Of a stretch of DNA of 31,630 bases, positions 5,816-15,421 are shown in pieces (the stretch's first letter is position 1; each line of letters begins with the position of its first letter). Where the stretch lies: the NCBI GenBank assembly GCA_041753515.1, contig JBGSUE010000010.1, positions 1 to 31,630 of the forward strand, in the 5' to 3' direction. A program made the translations under genes and the position numbers. A model generated the notes under the pieces. That model saw nothing but the letters and a program-made list of their open reading frames with translations. It did no database searches and had not been told where the DNA came from. Source of the DNA: JBGSUE01 sp041753515. GTDB taxonomy: Bacteria > Patescibacteriota > Microgenomatia > UBA10105 > UBA927.

Positions 5816-6898
5816 CTACGTTAAATGATCGAAATCCGTCCCGTTCATTTTTTCCACCAGTTTTTTGATTTTAGGTACTGACGTTTTTTTGCATACGAGA
5901 ACCACATCACCAGTGTTCACCACAAGAGACTCTTCCATATCAATGGTGGCGACAAGCTGATCGGTAAAATTATATACCAGGCTGTCCCGTGTATCGGTGA
6001 GCATTGTCTTACCCTGGGTCACATTTTTGTCTTCAGTTGTTTCCAGCGCCTCTTTCAGCGCTTCCCATGCCCCTACATCACTCCACTCGATATTTTCCGA
6101 TACGACACTTGCGTGTTTTGCATCAAGTTTCTCCAAAATAGCATTATCAAAACTGATTTTCTCAAGCGTCGGGTAGACTCTGGTAAGCACTTCGTTGTAT
6201 GAATCTGAATTCCAGGTTTGTGCTATTTCATTCAATGGTCCTGCCAGATTGGGCGCAAACCGCTCATATTGCTTCCATAAAAACGATGGCGTCGTCACAA
6301 AATACCCCAAATTCCATGCGTGATGACCGCTGGCAAAATATTTTTCAGCGATATCCCTGTCCGGCCTATACTGAAAATCGGTGAACGCAAAAAACTGAAT
6401 CCCGTCAATCCTTTCTATTTCTTTTCCGAATTCAATCCACCCTAAGTTCACGCTTGGAAACCGCGGCTTCTGTGATACAAAAATAATCGAATCGGGATTT
6501 TTCCGTATACGCTCTGCACACGACCGCAGAATTTTCCTGAAAGTCTCTTCACGCCGCACCAGGTGATCGCTCCAAAGAATAACAATGGGTTCATGCGGAT
6601 CGTTGAGACGAAGCCGGGACGTCACAAGACCGACGGCAGGACCTACATCGCGGGATTCCGGTTCCCCGATGATGTGTGAGGCGGGTATATTTTTTAACTG
6701 CTTGCGCACTAACGGAACATAATACATACCTGTGGAAATATAGATATCATCCCATGCAAAATCCGGCCGCAGACGTTCGGCGGCCAGCTGTAAGGTTGAT
6801 TTGTTCCCGATGATTTTTTCAAACTGTTTCGGGGATTTTTTTCGAGATAGCGGCCACAGCCGTGTTCCGACACCCCCTGCAAATATGACTGCTTTCAT
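5816..6898 (-). CDS. manC: Mannose-1-phosphate guanylyltransferase (GDP-mannose pyrophosphorylase)
   Basis: It makes GDP-mannose from mannose-1-phosphate and GTP in the cytoplasm. The N-terminus carries the nucleotidyltransferase signature GGVGTRLWPLSRKKSPKQF (8-26). WSDHLVRREE is the metal-binding Asp region and WSDVGAWEAL the usual later motif. At 360 aa it holds the transferase domain and a short left-handed helix tail but lacks the C-terminal phosphomannose isomerase (cupin) domain of the bifunctional form of about 470 aa. The start ATG at 6898 has AGGAGG six bases upstream and overlaps the previous gene's stop by four bases (ATGA), so translation is coupled. No phosphomannomutase is in the window, so mannose-1-phosphate must come from elsewhere. 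It implies mannose, or a GDP-mannose-derived sugar, in the glycan. Confidence 0.93.
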   Translation of the reverse strand: MKAVIFAGGVGTRLWPLSRKKSPKQFEKIIGNKSTLQLAAERLRPDFAWDDIYISTGMYYVPLVRKQLKNIPASHIIGEPESRDVGPAVGLVTSRLRLNDPHEPIVILWSDHLVRREETFRKILRSCAERIRKNPDSIIFVSQKPRFPSVNLGWIEFGKEIERIDGIQFFAFTDFQYRPDRDIAEKYFASGHHAWNLGYFVTTPSFLWKQYERFAPNLAGPLNEIAQTWNSDSYNEVLTRVYPTLEKISFDNAILEKLDAKHASVVSENIEWSDVGAWEALKEALETTEDKNVTQGKTMLTDTRDSLVYNFTDQLVATIDMEESLVVNTGDVVLVCKKTSVPKIKKLVEKMNGTDFDHLT

Positions 6899-8004
6899 AC
6901 ACCCCTCCTGTTTGCGTTATACCACATACTTATACATGATTGTATCCTATCGGTAAATTTCCGTATAGAATACGTGAGCGCCTGTTTCCGGCAGAGGGTT
7001 GTAGTATACGCTTTTGCGTTGAATGTTTTCAATATGCCCGCAAGGGAATCAACTGTCTGAAAATCAAAAAGTTCCCCAGTTTCCCCCTCCCTGATTATTT
7101 CCGCTACCGCGCTTTTCCTGTAGCCTATGACCGGTGTTCCGCAGGCTTGGGCTTCGGCCGCCGCCAGTCCAAAATCCTCCAGTGCCGGATGGATAAGAGC
7201 TGATGCGGACCGGTAGTAACCGGCAAGATCACCGTCACTTATTGTCCCGTTGACGAAGTGAATTGTCGGACCTGCAATTTTTCTCAGAATCTTCTCATCA
7301 TGCCCTCTGCCGATCACAGTGAGGTACAATCCAAGACGATTACACGCCTCAATCGCCAAATCAACACGTTTATAGCCTACAAGACGAGATACGACAAGAA
7401 ATCCTCCGGCTGGCACATTCACTTTTTTTGGTGTAAATGCATCCGTATCAACCGGCGGATATATCACGCAGTCCACAGGTCTTGCGTAATATTTCCGGAT
7501 CCGGCCAGCAACAAGATCCGAAATTGCAATATATTTGTCAGGGCGGCTTGCCGCGACTCTATCCCAACTGCGAAGTGTCCTGATGCTTCTGGACAAAACC
7601 CAAGGCGCTATACCACGGTACAATCCGGAAGAATACTGTTCATACCCGCTCCAGAGATACCGTGTCGGTGTAAGACAGTAGCAAACATGGAGCGTTTCCG
7701 GCCCTGTAATGACAGCCTTTGCCTCAGCGCTTGTGATCGAAATGACCACATCATACCCGTGGAAACTAAATGACTCAAACGCCATCGGAGTCAGAAACGG
7801 CAATACCTCATGATGGGTATTGGCAAACGGCAAACGGTTAAGAAAACTGGGACGGATATCGATTATTTTTGCCCAGCGGGCATTGTGAGGATTATAGACG
7901 GCCGTGTAGATCGGTGCATCCGGCCAGATTTTGTGAAGGGTAAGTAACACCCGTTCCGCTCCGCCCCATTTGGTAATTCTGTCATACACGAGCGCAATTT
8001 TCAT
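6895..8004 (-). CDS. Glycosyltransferase, GT4 family (GT-B fold), mannosyltransferase-like
   Basis: A 369-aa retaining GT-B enzyme expected to add a sugar to the lipid-linked chain at the cytoplasmic membrane face. It starts MKIALVYDRITKWGGAERVL, with the Gly-Gly-Ala-Glu acceptor loop typical of GT4. It carries YIAISDLVAGRIRKYY in the middle and the donor-site EX7E motif in LEDFGLAAAEA (E276 and E284). The ATG at 8004 fits the family better than the TTG nine bases upstream; either way it overlaps the upstream GT4 gene. The last codons include the AGGAGG that starts manC, so the two are translationally linked. The CYCLTPTRYLW segment is typical of mannosyltransferases of the WbaZ-like group, and neighbouring manC makes GDP-mannose the likely donor; this is inference. 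Confidence 0.9.
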   Translation of the reverse strand: MKIALVYDRITKWGGAERVLLTLHKIWPDAPIYTAVYNPHNARWAKIIDIRPSFLNRLPFANTHHEVLPFLTPMAFESFSFHGYDVVISITSAEAKAVITGPETLHVCYCLTPTRYLWSGYEQYSSGLYRGIAPWVLSRSIRTLRSWDRVAASRPDKYIAISDLVAGRIRKYYARPVDCVIYPPVDTDAFTPKKVNVPAGGFLVVSRLVGYKRVDLAIEACNRLGLYLTVIGRGHDEKILRKIAGPTIHFVNGTISDGDLAGYYRSASALIHPALEDFGLAAAEAQACGTPVIGYRKSAVAEIIREGETGELFDFQTVDSLAGILKTFNAKAYTTTLCRKQALTYSIRKFTDRIQSCISMWYNANRRGV

Positions 8005-9067
8005 ACGTTTCAAGAGTATTCCGGGCGCACTTTTTCCAGGAAAATTTGTCTAAAAGTGCCGCATCCGGTTTCCCACCGGCTGCTCTGGCTCGTACGGCTT
8101 TTTTCATGAGACCGGTCAGTGTTTCAATGTCATCGGCGTCAAAATACGATGCATGATCGCCTACGGTATCGTGAAATACGGGTAGATCTGAAAGAATGAG
8201 AGGACAGGACTGTGCATAAGCTTCCAAAACCGGAAGTCCGAATCCTTCGGCTTTTGAGGGGAAAATGAGAGCCAGAGCATGCCGATATAAACCGGCGAGC
8301 GTTTCATCATTGGCATGTCCGTAAAATTGAATATTTCTGTCCTGCGTTTCCTTCATGAGACGCTGATAAAAAATATCTTTTTTTCCGACCAGAATCAGCC
8401 GGGGAGGCTTCTGAATAGATGTTGAAAATATGCCGTATGCCCGCATGAGCGTGTCCAAATTTTTATGCGGATATGCATTACCCACATAGAGAAAATACGA
8501 GTGGTGCACTGGTTTATTTTTCGACGGCTCAAGGAAAATCTCGTCAATCCCTTCAGGAATAACGGTAATTTTTTCCGAGACACCTTCATATCTGCCGGAG
8601 ATATCCTTACCCACTGTTTTTGAAACCGCAATGATACGCGCTGCATGATCAATACCGCTTCGCAGGACATGCATGAGTGCAATCTTTTTTATTGAATACA
8701 GCGGAAATGGAAGTGTGGAAGCTTTTCCGGTTGTTTGCGCAAGCACGGTCAGATCGTGAATAGTAAGAATCGTGCGGCCGCGGTACAATACAGGCACGGA
8801 AAAATACGGGATGTGAACAAGGTCCGGCTGTGTTTGTGCATATATGACCGGCATAACAATCTGCTCACGGACAGTATGCCAGTGTACATCGCAGCGAATT
8901 TTCGTCCATTTCGATCCCGGCACCCGAAAATCCCCATAAGCATCGGACCCCAAAATAATGCAGTACGAATTGACAGTATCATACTTGGAAACATACTTCA
9001 GGATATTCCGGATATATCTACCCACTCCAGTCTGGTAATACAATCTTGCGTCAATAGTAATCCGCAT
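7982..9067 (-). CDS. Glycosyltransferase, GT4 family
   Basis: A 361-aa GT-B enzyme. It opens MRITIDARLYYQTGVGRYIR, the short beta strand and glycine loop typical of this GT4 group, has TIHDLTVL (102-109) and IIAVSKTVGKDI in the N-terminal domain, and YVGNAYPHKNLDTLMRAY at the start of the donor domain. The EX7E motif is KAEGFGLPVLEA (E274, E282). It starts three bases after the GT2 stop without a clear Shine-Dalgarno and overlaps the next GT4 gene by about 20 bases. It resembles mannosyltransferases of O-antigen and exopolysaccharide pathways. Acceptor and linkage cannot be read from the sequence. Confidence 0.9.
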   Translation of the reverse strand: MRITIDARLYYQTGVGRYIRNILKYVSKYDTVNSYCIILGSDAYGDFRVPGSKWTKIRCDVHWHTVREQIVMPVIYAQTQPDLVHIPYFSVPVLYRGRTILTIHDLTVLAQTTGKASTLPFPLYSIKKIALMHVLRSGIDHAARIIAVSKTVGKDISGRYEGVSEKITVIPEGIDEIFLEPSKNKPVHHSYFLYVGNAYPHKNLDTLMRAYGIFSTSIQKPPRLILVGKKDIFYQRLMKETQDRNIQFYGHANDETLAGLYRHALALIFPSKAEGFGLPVLEAYAQSCPLILSDLPVFHDTVGDHASYFDADDIETLTGLMKKAVRARAAGGKPDAALLDKFSWKKCARNTLETYENCARV

Positions 9068-9070
9068 ATG

Positions 9071-9958
9071 TCATAGAGAGAATTTTTTCAGAATAAACAG
9101 ACGGACCGTATAAAAACCGTTCACGGCATACGTCAGAAGAGGTCCGTATACAGGTGCATAATGTTTTTTGTAAAACAGCCAGTTGTACGTATGAAAGTAT
9201 ATTTCCGTTGTGACCCTCCGCTTTTTCAAAAAATGGGCTCTCCCGCTTTGTTTCTTCTTATGCAATATTGTTGCGGTAGGATTGTACACAATTCTCCACC
9301 CTGCTTTTTTTATACGGTAGCACCAATCAATATCCTCGCCATACATAAAATACTCCTCATCCAAAAGTCCCACATCCCGGATCACCTCACGCCGTACAAG
9401 AAAAAAAGCTCCCACAATACAATCCACGTCGTGGATAGTAGAAAGATCCTTATAATACTGATGGTATTGGGAAAACACACGTGATTTCGGGAACAGTTTT
9501 TCCAAACCCGCAAGATAGGTGAATGATGCCCATGGAGTCGGAAAACCTCTATGGCATGCTGGATCCATCGAACCGTCCGGAAGCAGCAACTTGCATCCGG
9601 AAGCTCCTACGTCCGGATTCTTATCCATATACTCAATCATGATACGCAGCGTATCCGGCGGAATCTCAGTATCGGTGTTGAGAAGCAGCACATATCTGCC
9701 TCTCGCCTTTCTGATGCCGGGATTATTTCCGGCGGCAAATCCGAGATTCTTTTTGTTATCAATCCTGCTGACGGGTGGAAATGTTTTTTTAATCATATCA
9801 AGCGTACCGTCGCTTGATCCGTTATCACACACAAGCACTTCCATGCAATAGTTTCCCAGATGTGACGAAAGAAGAGTCTCCAAACAGATACGTGTCAAAT
9901 CTTTTGTATTGTAGTTAAGCAGTACAACTGATATGTCTATTGTTGTGTCTTTTCCCAT
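9071..9958 (-). CDS. Glycosyltransferase, GT2 family, rhamnosyltransferase-like
   Basis: A 295-aa inverting GT-A enzyme. It shows DISVVLLNYNTKDL at the N-terminus, DNGSSDGT (45-52), the metal/nucleotide motif NTDTE (94-98), a later YGEDIDWCYR acidic motif, and a hydrophobic tail that may sit on the membrane. The ATG at 9958 is chosen over one 33 bases upstream because GGAGG lies just before it and the GT2 fold starts there. It overlaps the upstream GT4 gene by 22 bases. The closest remembered relatives are dTDP-rhamnose transferases of the RfbF/WbbL type, but no dTDP-rhamnose genes are in the window, so the donor is open. Confidence 0.9.
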   Translation of the reverse strand: MGKDTTIDISVVLLNYNTKDLTRICLETLLSSHLGNYCMEVLVCDNGSSDGTLDMIKKTFPPVSRIDNKKNLGFAAGNNPGIRKARGRYVLLLNTDTEIPPDTLRIMIEYMDKNPDVGASGCKLLLPDGSMDPACHRGFPTPWASFTYLAGLEKLFPKSRVFSQYHQYYKDLSTIHDVDCIVGAFFLVRREVIRDVGLLDEEYFMYGEDIDWCYRIKKAGWRIVYNPTATILHKKKQSGRAHFLKKRRVTTEIYFHTYNWLFYKKHYAPVYGPLLTYAVNGFYTVRLFILKKFSL

Positions 9959-11094
9959 GCATCCTCCAGTTTTTTCCCGATTGCCTCCCATCCATACTCC
10001 GATTCTATCAGTTTACGGGCATTTCCTGTAATACCTGTAGTTTTTTTGGTCTGTGTCAGTATCGACACTGATTGCCGGACATACTCATCCGGTGATGTAG
10101 CCGTATATGCATGGACACCGTCTCGCGCTGCCAGTCCGCCCAACCCCTGGGAAGTGGTCAGAACCGGCAAACCGCTTGCCATAGCTTCGATAATCTTATA
10201 TTTACTCCCCCCTGCAATATCCGTAGGTGCCAGGAGGATATCCGCACTCTCATACTCCGCACGGATATCATCAATAGTATTTTTTGTCACCACATGATCG
10301 CCGGAAATTACACCGGGAATATTTTTTCCGACAATTGTGAGCGTTGAGGCGGGCAGTGCCTCATGTATCCGCGGCCAAATATCATAAAGCAGCGGTTTCA
10401 GCAGGCTTCTGTTGGGCAGCCAATTAAAATTTCCGACAAACAGGAAATTCGGCTGCCGTGTTTTTTTCCGGATTATATAGCGGTAATACGTCACATCAAC
10501 ACCATTGGGAACGACGCTGATGTGCGTTTTTCCAACCGTTTTTTTCCAATACTCCCTATCACTACCGGATACCGTAATCAGACGGTCACATGATGTTACC
10601 GTATCAATTTCCTTTTGTTTTATCCTCTTTGCTTCCAGCGCCATCAGGGGCATCAGGATACGGTTGGATTTTGCATACTCTTCATAGACCCGGAATTCAA
10701 TATTATGTTCACATACAACGGTCGGAATGTCCGTCTGCGGCACCGATGGAGACACATAAAACGGCTCAAGGTGCAGAAGATCGTACTGTCCGGCTGCCAG
10801 CTCATCAGCGATAATTTTTCTCATCGTGCTGTTTGTATATGATGCAGTCAGAAGTGAGTCTCCCAGAAAAAAACGGATCAGATACGGCAGGCGCAGCCGT
10901 TTGCCGCGATATACGGGAATTACCCTGACAAAATCGAGATGTCTCACATACTCGCGCTCTTCTTCATTTCGAATGAATGCACATAGTGTCACGCTGTGGT
11001 GTTTTGACACTTGTTTTAACAGATTATATATACGGATCTGCCCGCCGGATAAAAGCGGATACGGCAACAGCGCTGATACGAAAAGGATGTTCAT
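9937..11094 (-). CDS. Glycosyltransferase, GT4 family, exopolysaccharide type
   Basis: A 385-aa GT-B enzyme starting MNILFVSALLPYPLLSGGQI with the typical SGG acceptor loop. The N-terminal domain includes YDLLHLEPFYVSP and VVCEHNIEFRVYEEYA; the donor domain includes FLFVGNFNWLPNRSLL and AGGSKYKIIEAMASGLPV. In the last motif the second Glu of EX7E is kept while the first position is Gly, as is common in this exopolysaccharide GT4 subgroup (usually GGGTRLKILEAM). It overlaps the upstream GT-C gene by four bases (ATGA at 11091-11094) and the downstream GT2 by 22. Donor and acceptor unknown. Confidence 0.88.
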   Translation of the reverse strand: MNILFVSALLPYPLLSGGQIRIYNLLKQVSKHHSVTLCAFIRNEEEREYVRHLDFVRVIPVYRGKRLRLPYLIRFFLGDSLLTASYTNSTMRKIIADELAAGQYDLLHLEPFYVSPSVPQTDIPTVVCEHNIEFRVYEEYAKSNRILMPLMALEAKRIKQKEIDTVTSCDRLITVSGSDREYWKKTVGKTHISVVPNGVDVTYYRYIIRKKTRQPNFLFVGNFNWLPNRSLLKPLLYDIWPRIHEALPASTLTIVGKNIPGVISGDHVVTKNTIDDIRAEYESADILLAPTDIAGGSKYKIIEAMASGLPVLTTSQGLGGLAARDGVHAYTATSPDEYVRQSVSILTQTKKTTGITGNARKLIESEYGWEAIGKKLEDAWEKTQQ

Positions 11095-12467
11095 AAAGAT
11101 ATTGGTTTTGTCAGATCGATGATGATGTAGGAAGGTGTGCGGATGAGGGTGGTGTATGTGGCGGCAAGATCGGCAATTTCGGTATCCGTTTCCTGGTTGC
11201 CGACCGACACATATGCGGAAGCTCCCATCGCAAGCTTTTTGCCGATATCAAATCCGAGCGGCCAGCCGGAACGTTTTGTGAGAGTCAAAAATGTGGTATC
11301 CCCGTTGTACGGCGCGATCACTTTTGCCTGAGGAGGCAATAGTTCATCAGCCTTCATTCCGGCTTCCACGATTTCAGGCCGGTTGATCCAGTAATATGTC
11401 CGCATAGTATACCAGGAAAAGGAAATCGAAAAGAGCAGTGCGGCAATACTGATGATTTTCCCTGAAAAACTTTTCCGGAACAATTCGTAGAACCCGATTG
11501 CCGAAATGAGGCTTACCGCCGGAATAGCCGGAATCTGGTAATAATCATGCTGGACGTTGCCTGCCGCAAACACGACAAAATACAGAAGGACGCCTGCCGC
11601 CATGCTCCAGGCAATCCAAGCATTTTTTTTGACAGATGCAAATCCGGTTAAGATAAAACCCGCTCCCCAATAGCCGAGCATCAAACGGCCGATTCTTTCC
11701 GCAAACAGCCAGTAAAACCATGCTCCCTTAAACCTGATATTGTCTTTATTCAGAAGCCATCCATACACGGGAATTCCTTCCGGATAACTCGCGATATGCA
11801 TTCTCCACCAGAGAAGCGGTATCGGGCACAAAATCCAAGCCGCAACAGACCGGACGGTTTTGGGAATAAGAAAAACGGCAGGAATAAGAAGAAATACAGC
11901 CGTCGGTTTGACTAAAAGTGCGATAGATGCCGCAAGTATTGAACCTATTGACGAACGATTGATCAAAAAAAGCGACAACAGAGCCCAAAAAACCATGAAA
12001 GTCTCGGGTAATATCGTACGGCCATAATAAATACTATACGGCAGGACTGCATACAAAAACGCCGATAAAAGCGCCACGGCATCACCATAATATTGACGGA
12101 CAAACAGGGCAAGAAACACGGCAGATAAAACCGATGAAATAATAGTTATGACACGCAGTACTATCATAATGTCCAACAACGGAATTACACGCACAACTTG
12201 AGCACCTATCGCCTGATAGAGAGGGAATTCCACCATGCGCCAACCCTCTGGGTTGTCAAATCCAGACTGGATGTTCGACATGTCATAGTAGCGTGGATGC
12301 AGAAGATCTATCCCGTCTTTCACATATATTTGGGCAACAGCAAGAGTATCTGCCTGCCGCCAGCTGTGCCAATCCGCGACAGCAGCGTCGATCCTGTAGA
12401 GTCTGACAGCAATATGCACAATGCTGATGCAGATAAGAAGTATCGAAAATTTCGTCATCATTTTCAT
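11091..12467 (-). CDS. GT-C / PMT-like (GT39-type) membrane glycosyltransferase
   Basis: A 458-aa polytopic protein with about ten or eleven predicted helices. The first outside loop carries DWHSWRQADTLA (about 31-42), a pattern typical of PMT/ArnT-like transferases, which use polyprenyl-phosphate sugars on the outer membrane face. LPYSIYYGRTILPETFMVFW follows as the usual second loop. A short extracytoplasmic C-terminal domain ends the protein. The start at 12467 has GAGGTGG upstream and overlaps the fusion gene's stop by four bases. Because the neighbouring 985-aa protein has its own GT-C-like half, the two may act in sequence or as partners. No polyprenyl-phosphate sugar synthase is recognised in the window. 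Substrate unknown. Confidence 0.82.
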   Translation of the reverse strand: MKMMTKFSILLICISIVHIAVRLYRIDAAVADWHSWRQADTLAVAQIYVKDGIDLLHPRYYDMSNIQSGFDNPEGWRMVEFPLYQAIGAQVVRVIPLLDIMIVLRVITIISSVLSAVFLALFVRQYYGDAVALLSAFLYAVLPYSIYYGRTILPETFMVFWALLSLFLINRSSIGSILAASIALLVKPTAVFLLIPAVFLIPKTVRSVAAWILCPIPLLWWRMHIASYPEGIPVYGWLLNKDNIRFKGAWFYWLFAERIGRLMLGYWGAGFILTGFASVKKNAWIAWSMAAGVLLYFVVFAAGNVQHDYYQIPAIPAVSLISAIGFYELFRKSFSGKIISIAALLFSISFSWYTMRTYYWINRPEIVEAGMKADELLPPQAKVIAPYNGDTTFLTLTKRSGWPLGFDIGKKLAMGASAYVSVGNQETDTEIADLAATYTTLIRTPSYIIIDLTKPISL

Positions 12468-15421
12468 TCGTATACCACCTCTGTATCCATTTCCACCCTA
12501 TTGAGCTGGTAAGAATCAAATTGCAAAACGTACATGGCGCCCTTAATGGAATGTGTGAAAGCTGTCGGCAGATCCGGGGCAGTAATGGCAGAATACTGAC
12601 TTCCCCGGAAGAGGTGCCACAGTGCATCATCGACTCCGTTCGGGTACACCCATGCGTGTCCGTATTTGGCTGGTATGTCTACAAAAACGAAGAGCGTCGG
12701 AATCCTGATCGGGAAAAATTCCGTTTTCATTTTAAGAAGAGACCGTTTCGTCATATCGTGCGCCATACTCCATTGGGATGAAAGATCAGTTATCTGGCGC
12801 ATATTCCACCATACCATTGCCAGAATACATACAGACAGAAATACTTTTTTCCGGGTATCTGAATTGTTGAAAATTCTCTCAACGAATAGTGCCAGTCCCA
12901 TCGCAAAAAATAAGGATGCTGAAAACAGATACCTGTCAGCTGCTCCTCCCAAACCCAAGTACGGCACCAGCATGAAAATTCCGGCAACCAGAAACACAAC
13001 ACTCTGTTTACTGGATACTAATCCCTGTTTGAATTTTCCAATCAGGAACACACACGTGATACACACAATTGACAAAATTATTCCCGCAATTTCGGGATAC
13101 GCTTTCATCTGTAACCGGACCGTACTCATCCAGTCGATGAATACCGGCCCACCAAACACTGATCCTACATATGCGACGGTGTTAGCAGGAATATTGAAGA
13201 GAAGTTTAGTTGGATTGTACGCATAATCACCTGACTGGAAAAGTGCTCCAGAGGATAACCGCATATACCAATACACAGGCATGAGAAGCAACAACCACAC
13301 GTACCTGTCCCATCGATGTTTACCAATGAACGTCGATATGAACCAGATTGCAATAGGTGCAAAAAAACCGCCTTCATACGATAGCATGGACAGGAAGATG
13401 AAGAGGGAGGACAGAAAACGGATGACAGATCTTTTGTGCAACATCATCCAGACGGAAGTAATGAGAAAAACACCGGACAGAAGACTGCTGGCGCCCGATA
13501 TCCAGAAAATATTTTCATGATGAACACTTAAAAGTCCGAATAAAACAGCTCCAAGAACAGCAAACCTTACGCGGACATGCAGAATCCTCAGTATGCTATA
13601 GATTGCTATCGCACAGTATGCATACAGAAGCATGGTGACAACATGATAGGAAGACGCTTTAAGCCAAAATACGGAATACATGAGAAAGTACCAGATTTTA
13701 GGTATTGGCCGGTAAAAAAACCCATCAGCATTGCTGAAATATCCCACAATATCTCCCACAGTGCTGGATGAGGCCCATTTCAGCCATGTAAAATCATCCG
13801 CCACGAAATACATGGACAATACCGGACCCCATATATACCATATGACTCCCGCAATTCCCAAAAGAACTGCGGTATTACTGGTACACACCCGCACAAGTAC
13901 TCTCCCGTATGAAAGACGGGTATTTTGCCCGGATTCCATGATTGCCGCAGCAGCTCCCAAAAGAAGCCACACCGTGAATGCAACTTTTGATGCTTCAAAA
14001 ACGTCGATAAGTAGTGCGTTCAGAAAAAGCCCTACAAATCCTGCAAATAATCCCGAAATATATGCATCGTGATATGTACCGGATTTTTTATACCTGAAAA
14101 ACAGGGTGAAAGCGACGGCAAATATTCCCAGGAAACTTATTGTGCCAAGTATTCCGGTCTCACCGAGCATCCGCAGATAGTCCCCGTCACTGGCCACAGA
14201 CAGGGTTGAGTACCCGCTGCCGACTAAAACATTCCGTTTGAATGCTTCAATGGCTTTCGGCCATTGCCCCTGGAAACGGGTTGTCATGGATATATCATAG
14301 ACAAGTGCTTTCTGGATGAGGAAACTGCCCGATACCGTGGCGATTTCACCGGAACCGGTGGCAAGAGGAGATTTTCTGAATACCTGAATGGTTTTTGCGG
14401 TTTTGTCGGAAAGTTGGGATTGAGGAACATTGATAAATTCCGTGCCTTTGGGAAGATTTTCAACAGCAGGATTTTCCTGGTTTTCCACATATGCCATCCC
14501 CCCTTCCAGCTTATCAAGTGTTCCGATCGGTCTGCCTGTTGAAAGGTCTACAATGACATCGCTGAACCGGAACGTCTTGTAAAACCGTTCGGAAGCGCTT
14601 GATACCATATTGAGCATCACAAAACTGACGATGACAACCGGAAGGATATACATCTTCTTTTTGATCCATATGAGGAGCACAGTGACGGCGGCAAGATACA
14701 CACCGAAGGACACACGGGAGGCAGTCAGAAGCAACATTCCCAGTGACCCGATAAACATCATGGTAAAAAACAGTTTCAGCACGACCTTCTTTACTGAAAA
14801 AACCAAGCTTAAAAATACCGGAATGATGAAGACGAGATACGCCGCCAAATCGTAATGACCGCCGAATGTAGACGGAATACGGGCTGTCGCGGGAAGCCGG
14901 AGCGGTATACCTTTGGCAAATTCCTCGTTCATTGTCAGGTATGCCGGCCATCCTAAAATTTTCTGTCCCAAACCGTACACCATAACAGCAATGACTGTGA
15001 GAGATAGCACGCCGATAAGAATCGGAAGGTTTTTCCGGTTTTTGAGCGCCCGGTACCCAATGAAAAATACCGCCATGTATTCGATGCGGCGGATATAATG
15101 AAGAACTGCCAAATGGGGGAAATAATTAGCCAGTTTCGGGCCGATAAACAAAAGTGATACCGCAAGCGACAATGCACCAATGATCCAGTACCATAGGATG
15201 GGCGTCGTGAGAGAACTTTCCGGCAGCTTCCGTTTTTTTACGACATCAGAGAGAACATACAGAAGGGCGAAGAGTACGAAAAAATCTTCAAGCCTGATGG
15301 AAACCCATGTTCCGTAAATATCGACCGCCGGTAATTTCGGATAGAGCGGAATGAATGCCGCCAGAAAAAAAACAAAAAAGGCGTCAATATTGTTCTTACA
15401 CCAGGCGATAAGCCTCTTCAT
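12464..15421 (-). CDS. Fusion: Wzy/WaaL-like O-antigen polymerase-ligase plus GT-C-like membrane domain
   Basis: A 985-aa protein with two membrane modules. Residues 1 to about 495 look like an O-antigen ligase/polymerase: about a dozen helices, RIPSTFGGHYDLAAYLVF (181-198), LLLTASRVSFG (230-240), a large outside loop (about 275-400) and GSGYSTL (401-407). Residues from about 515 to 985 look like an uncharacterised GT-C protein: a helix ending in the acidic pair of VADDFTW (D542-D543), FFYRPIPKIWYF (568-579), about ten more helices and a soluble tail. Each half has the length of a normal stand-alone protein, and the reading frame is continuous through a short basic linker (about 496-512). It would polymerise or ligate lipid-linked chains outside and probably add a sugar from a lipid donor. 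It overlaps both neighbours (26 and 4 bases). The start has no clear Shine-Dalgarno. Confidence 0.82.
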   Translation of the reverse strand: MKRLIAWCKNNIDAFFVFFLAAFIPLYPKLPAVDIYGTWVSIRLEDFFVLFALLYVLSDVVKKRKLPESSLTTPILWYWIIGALSLAVSLLFIGPKLANYFPHLAVLHYIRRIEYMAVFFIGYRALKNRKNLPILIGVLSLTVIAVMVYGLGQKILGWPAYLTMNEEFAKGIPLRLPATARIPSTFGGHYDLAAYLVFIIPVFLSLVFSVKKVVLKLFFTMMFIGSLGMLLLTASRVSFGVYLAAVTVLLIWIKKKMYILPVVIVSFVMLNMVSSASERFYKTFRFSDVIVDLSTGRPIGTLDKLEGGMAYVENQENPAVENLPKGTEFINVPQSQLSDKTAKTIQVFRKSPLATGSGEIATVSGSFLIQKALVYDISMTTRFQGQWPKAIEAFKRNVLVGSGYSTLSVASDGDYLRMLGETGILGTISFLGIFAVAFTLFFRYKKSGTYHDAYISGLFAGFVGLFLNALLIDVFEASKVAFTVWLLLGAAAAIMESGQNTRLSYGRVLVRVCTSNTAVLLGIAGVIWYIWGPVLSMYFVADDFTWLKWASSSTVGDIVGYFSNADGFFYRPIPKIWYFLMYSVFWLKASSYHVVTMLLYAYCAIAIYSILRILHVRVRFAVLGAVLFGLLSVHHENIFWISGASSLLSGVFLITSVWMMLHKRSVIRFLSSLFIFLSMLSYEGGFFAPIAIWFISTFIGKHRWDRYVWLLLLMPVYWYMRLSSGALFQSGDYAYNPTKLLFNIPANTVAYVGSVFGGPVFIDWMSTVRLQMKAYPEIAGIILSIVCITCVFLIGKFKQGLVSSKQSVVFLVAGIFMLVPYLGLGGAADRYLFSASLFFAMGLALFVERIFNNSDTRKKVFLSVCILAMVWWNMRQITDLSSQWSMAHDMTKRSLLKMKTEFFPIRIPTLFVFVDIPAKYGHAWVYPNGVDDALWHLFRGSQYSAITAPDLPTAFTHSIKGAMYVLQFDSYQLNRVEMDTEVVYE

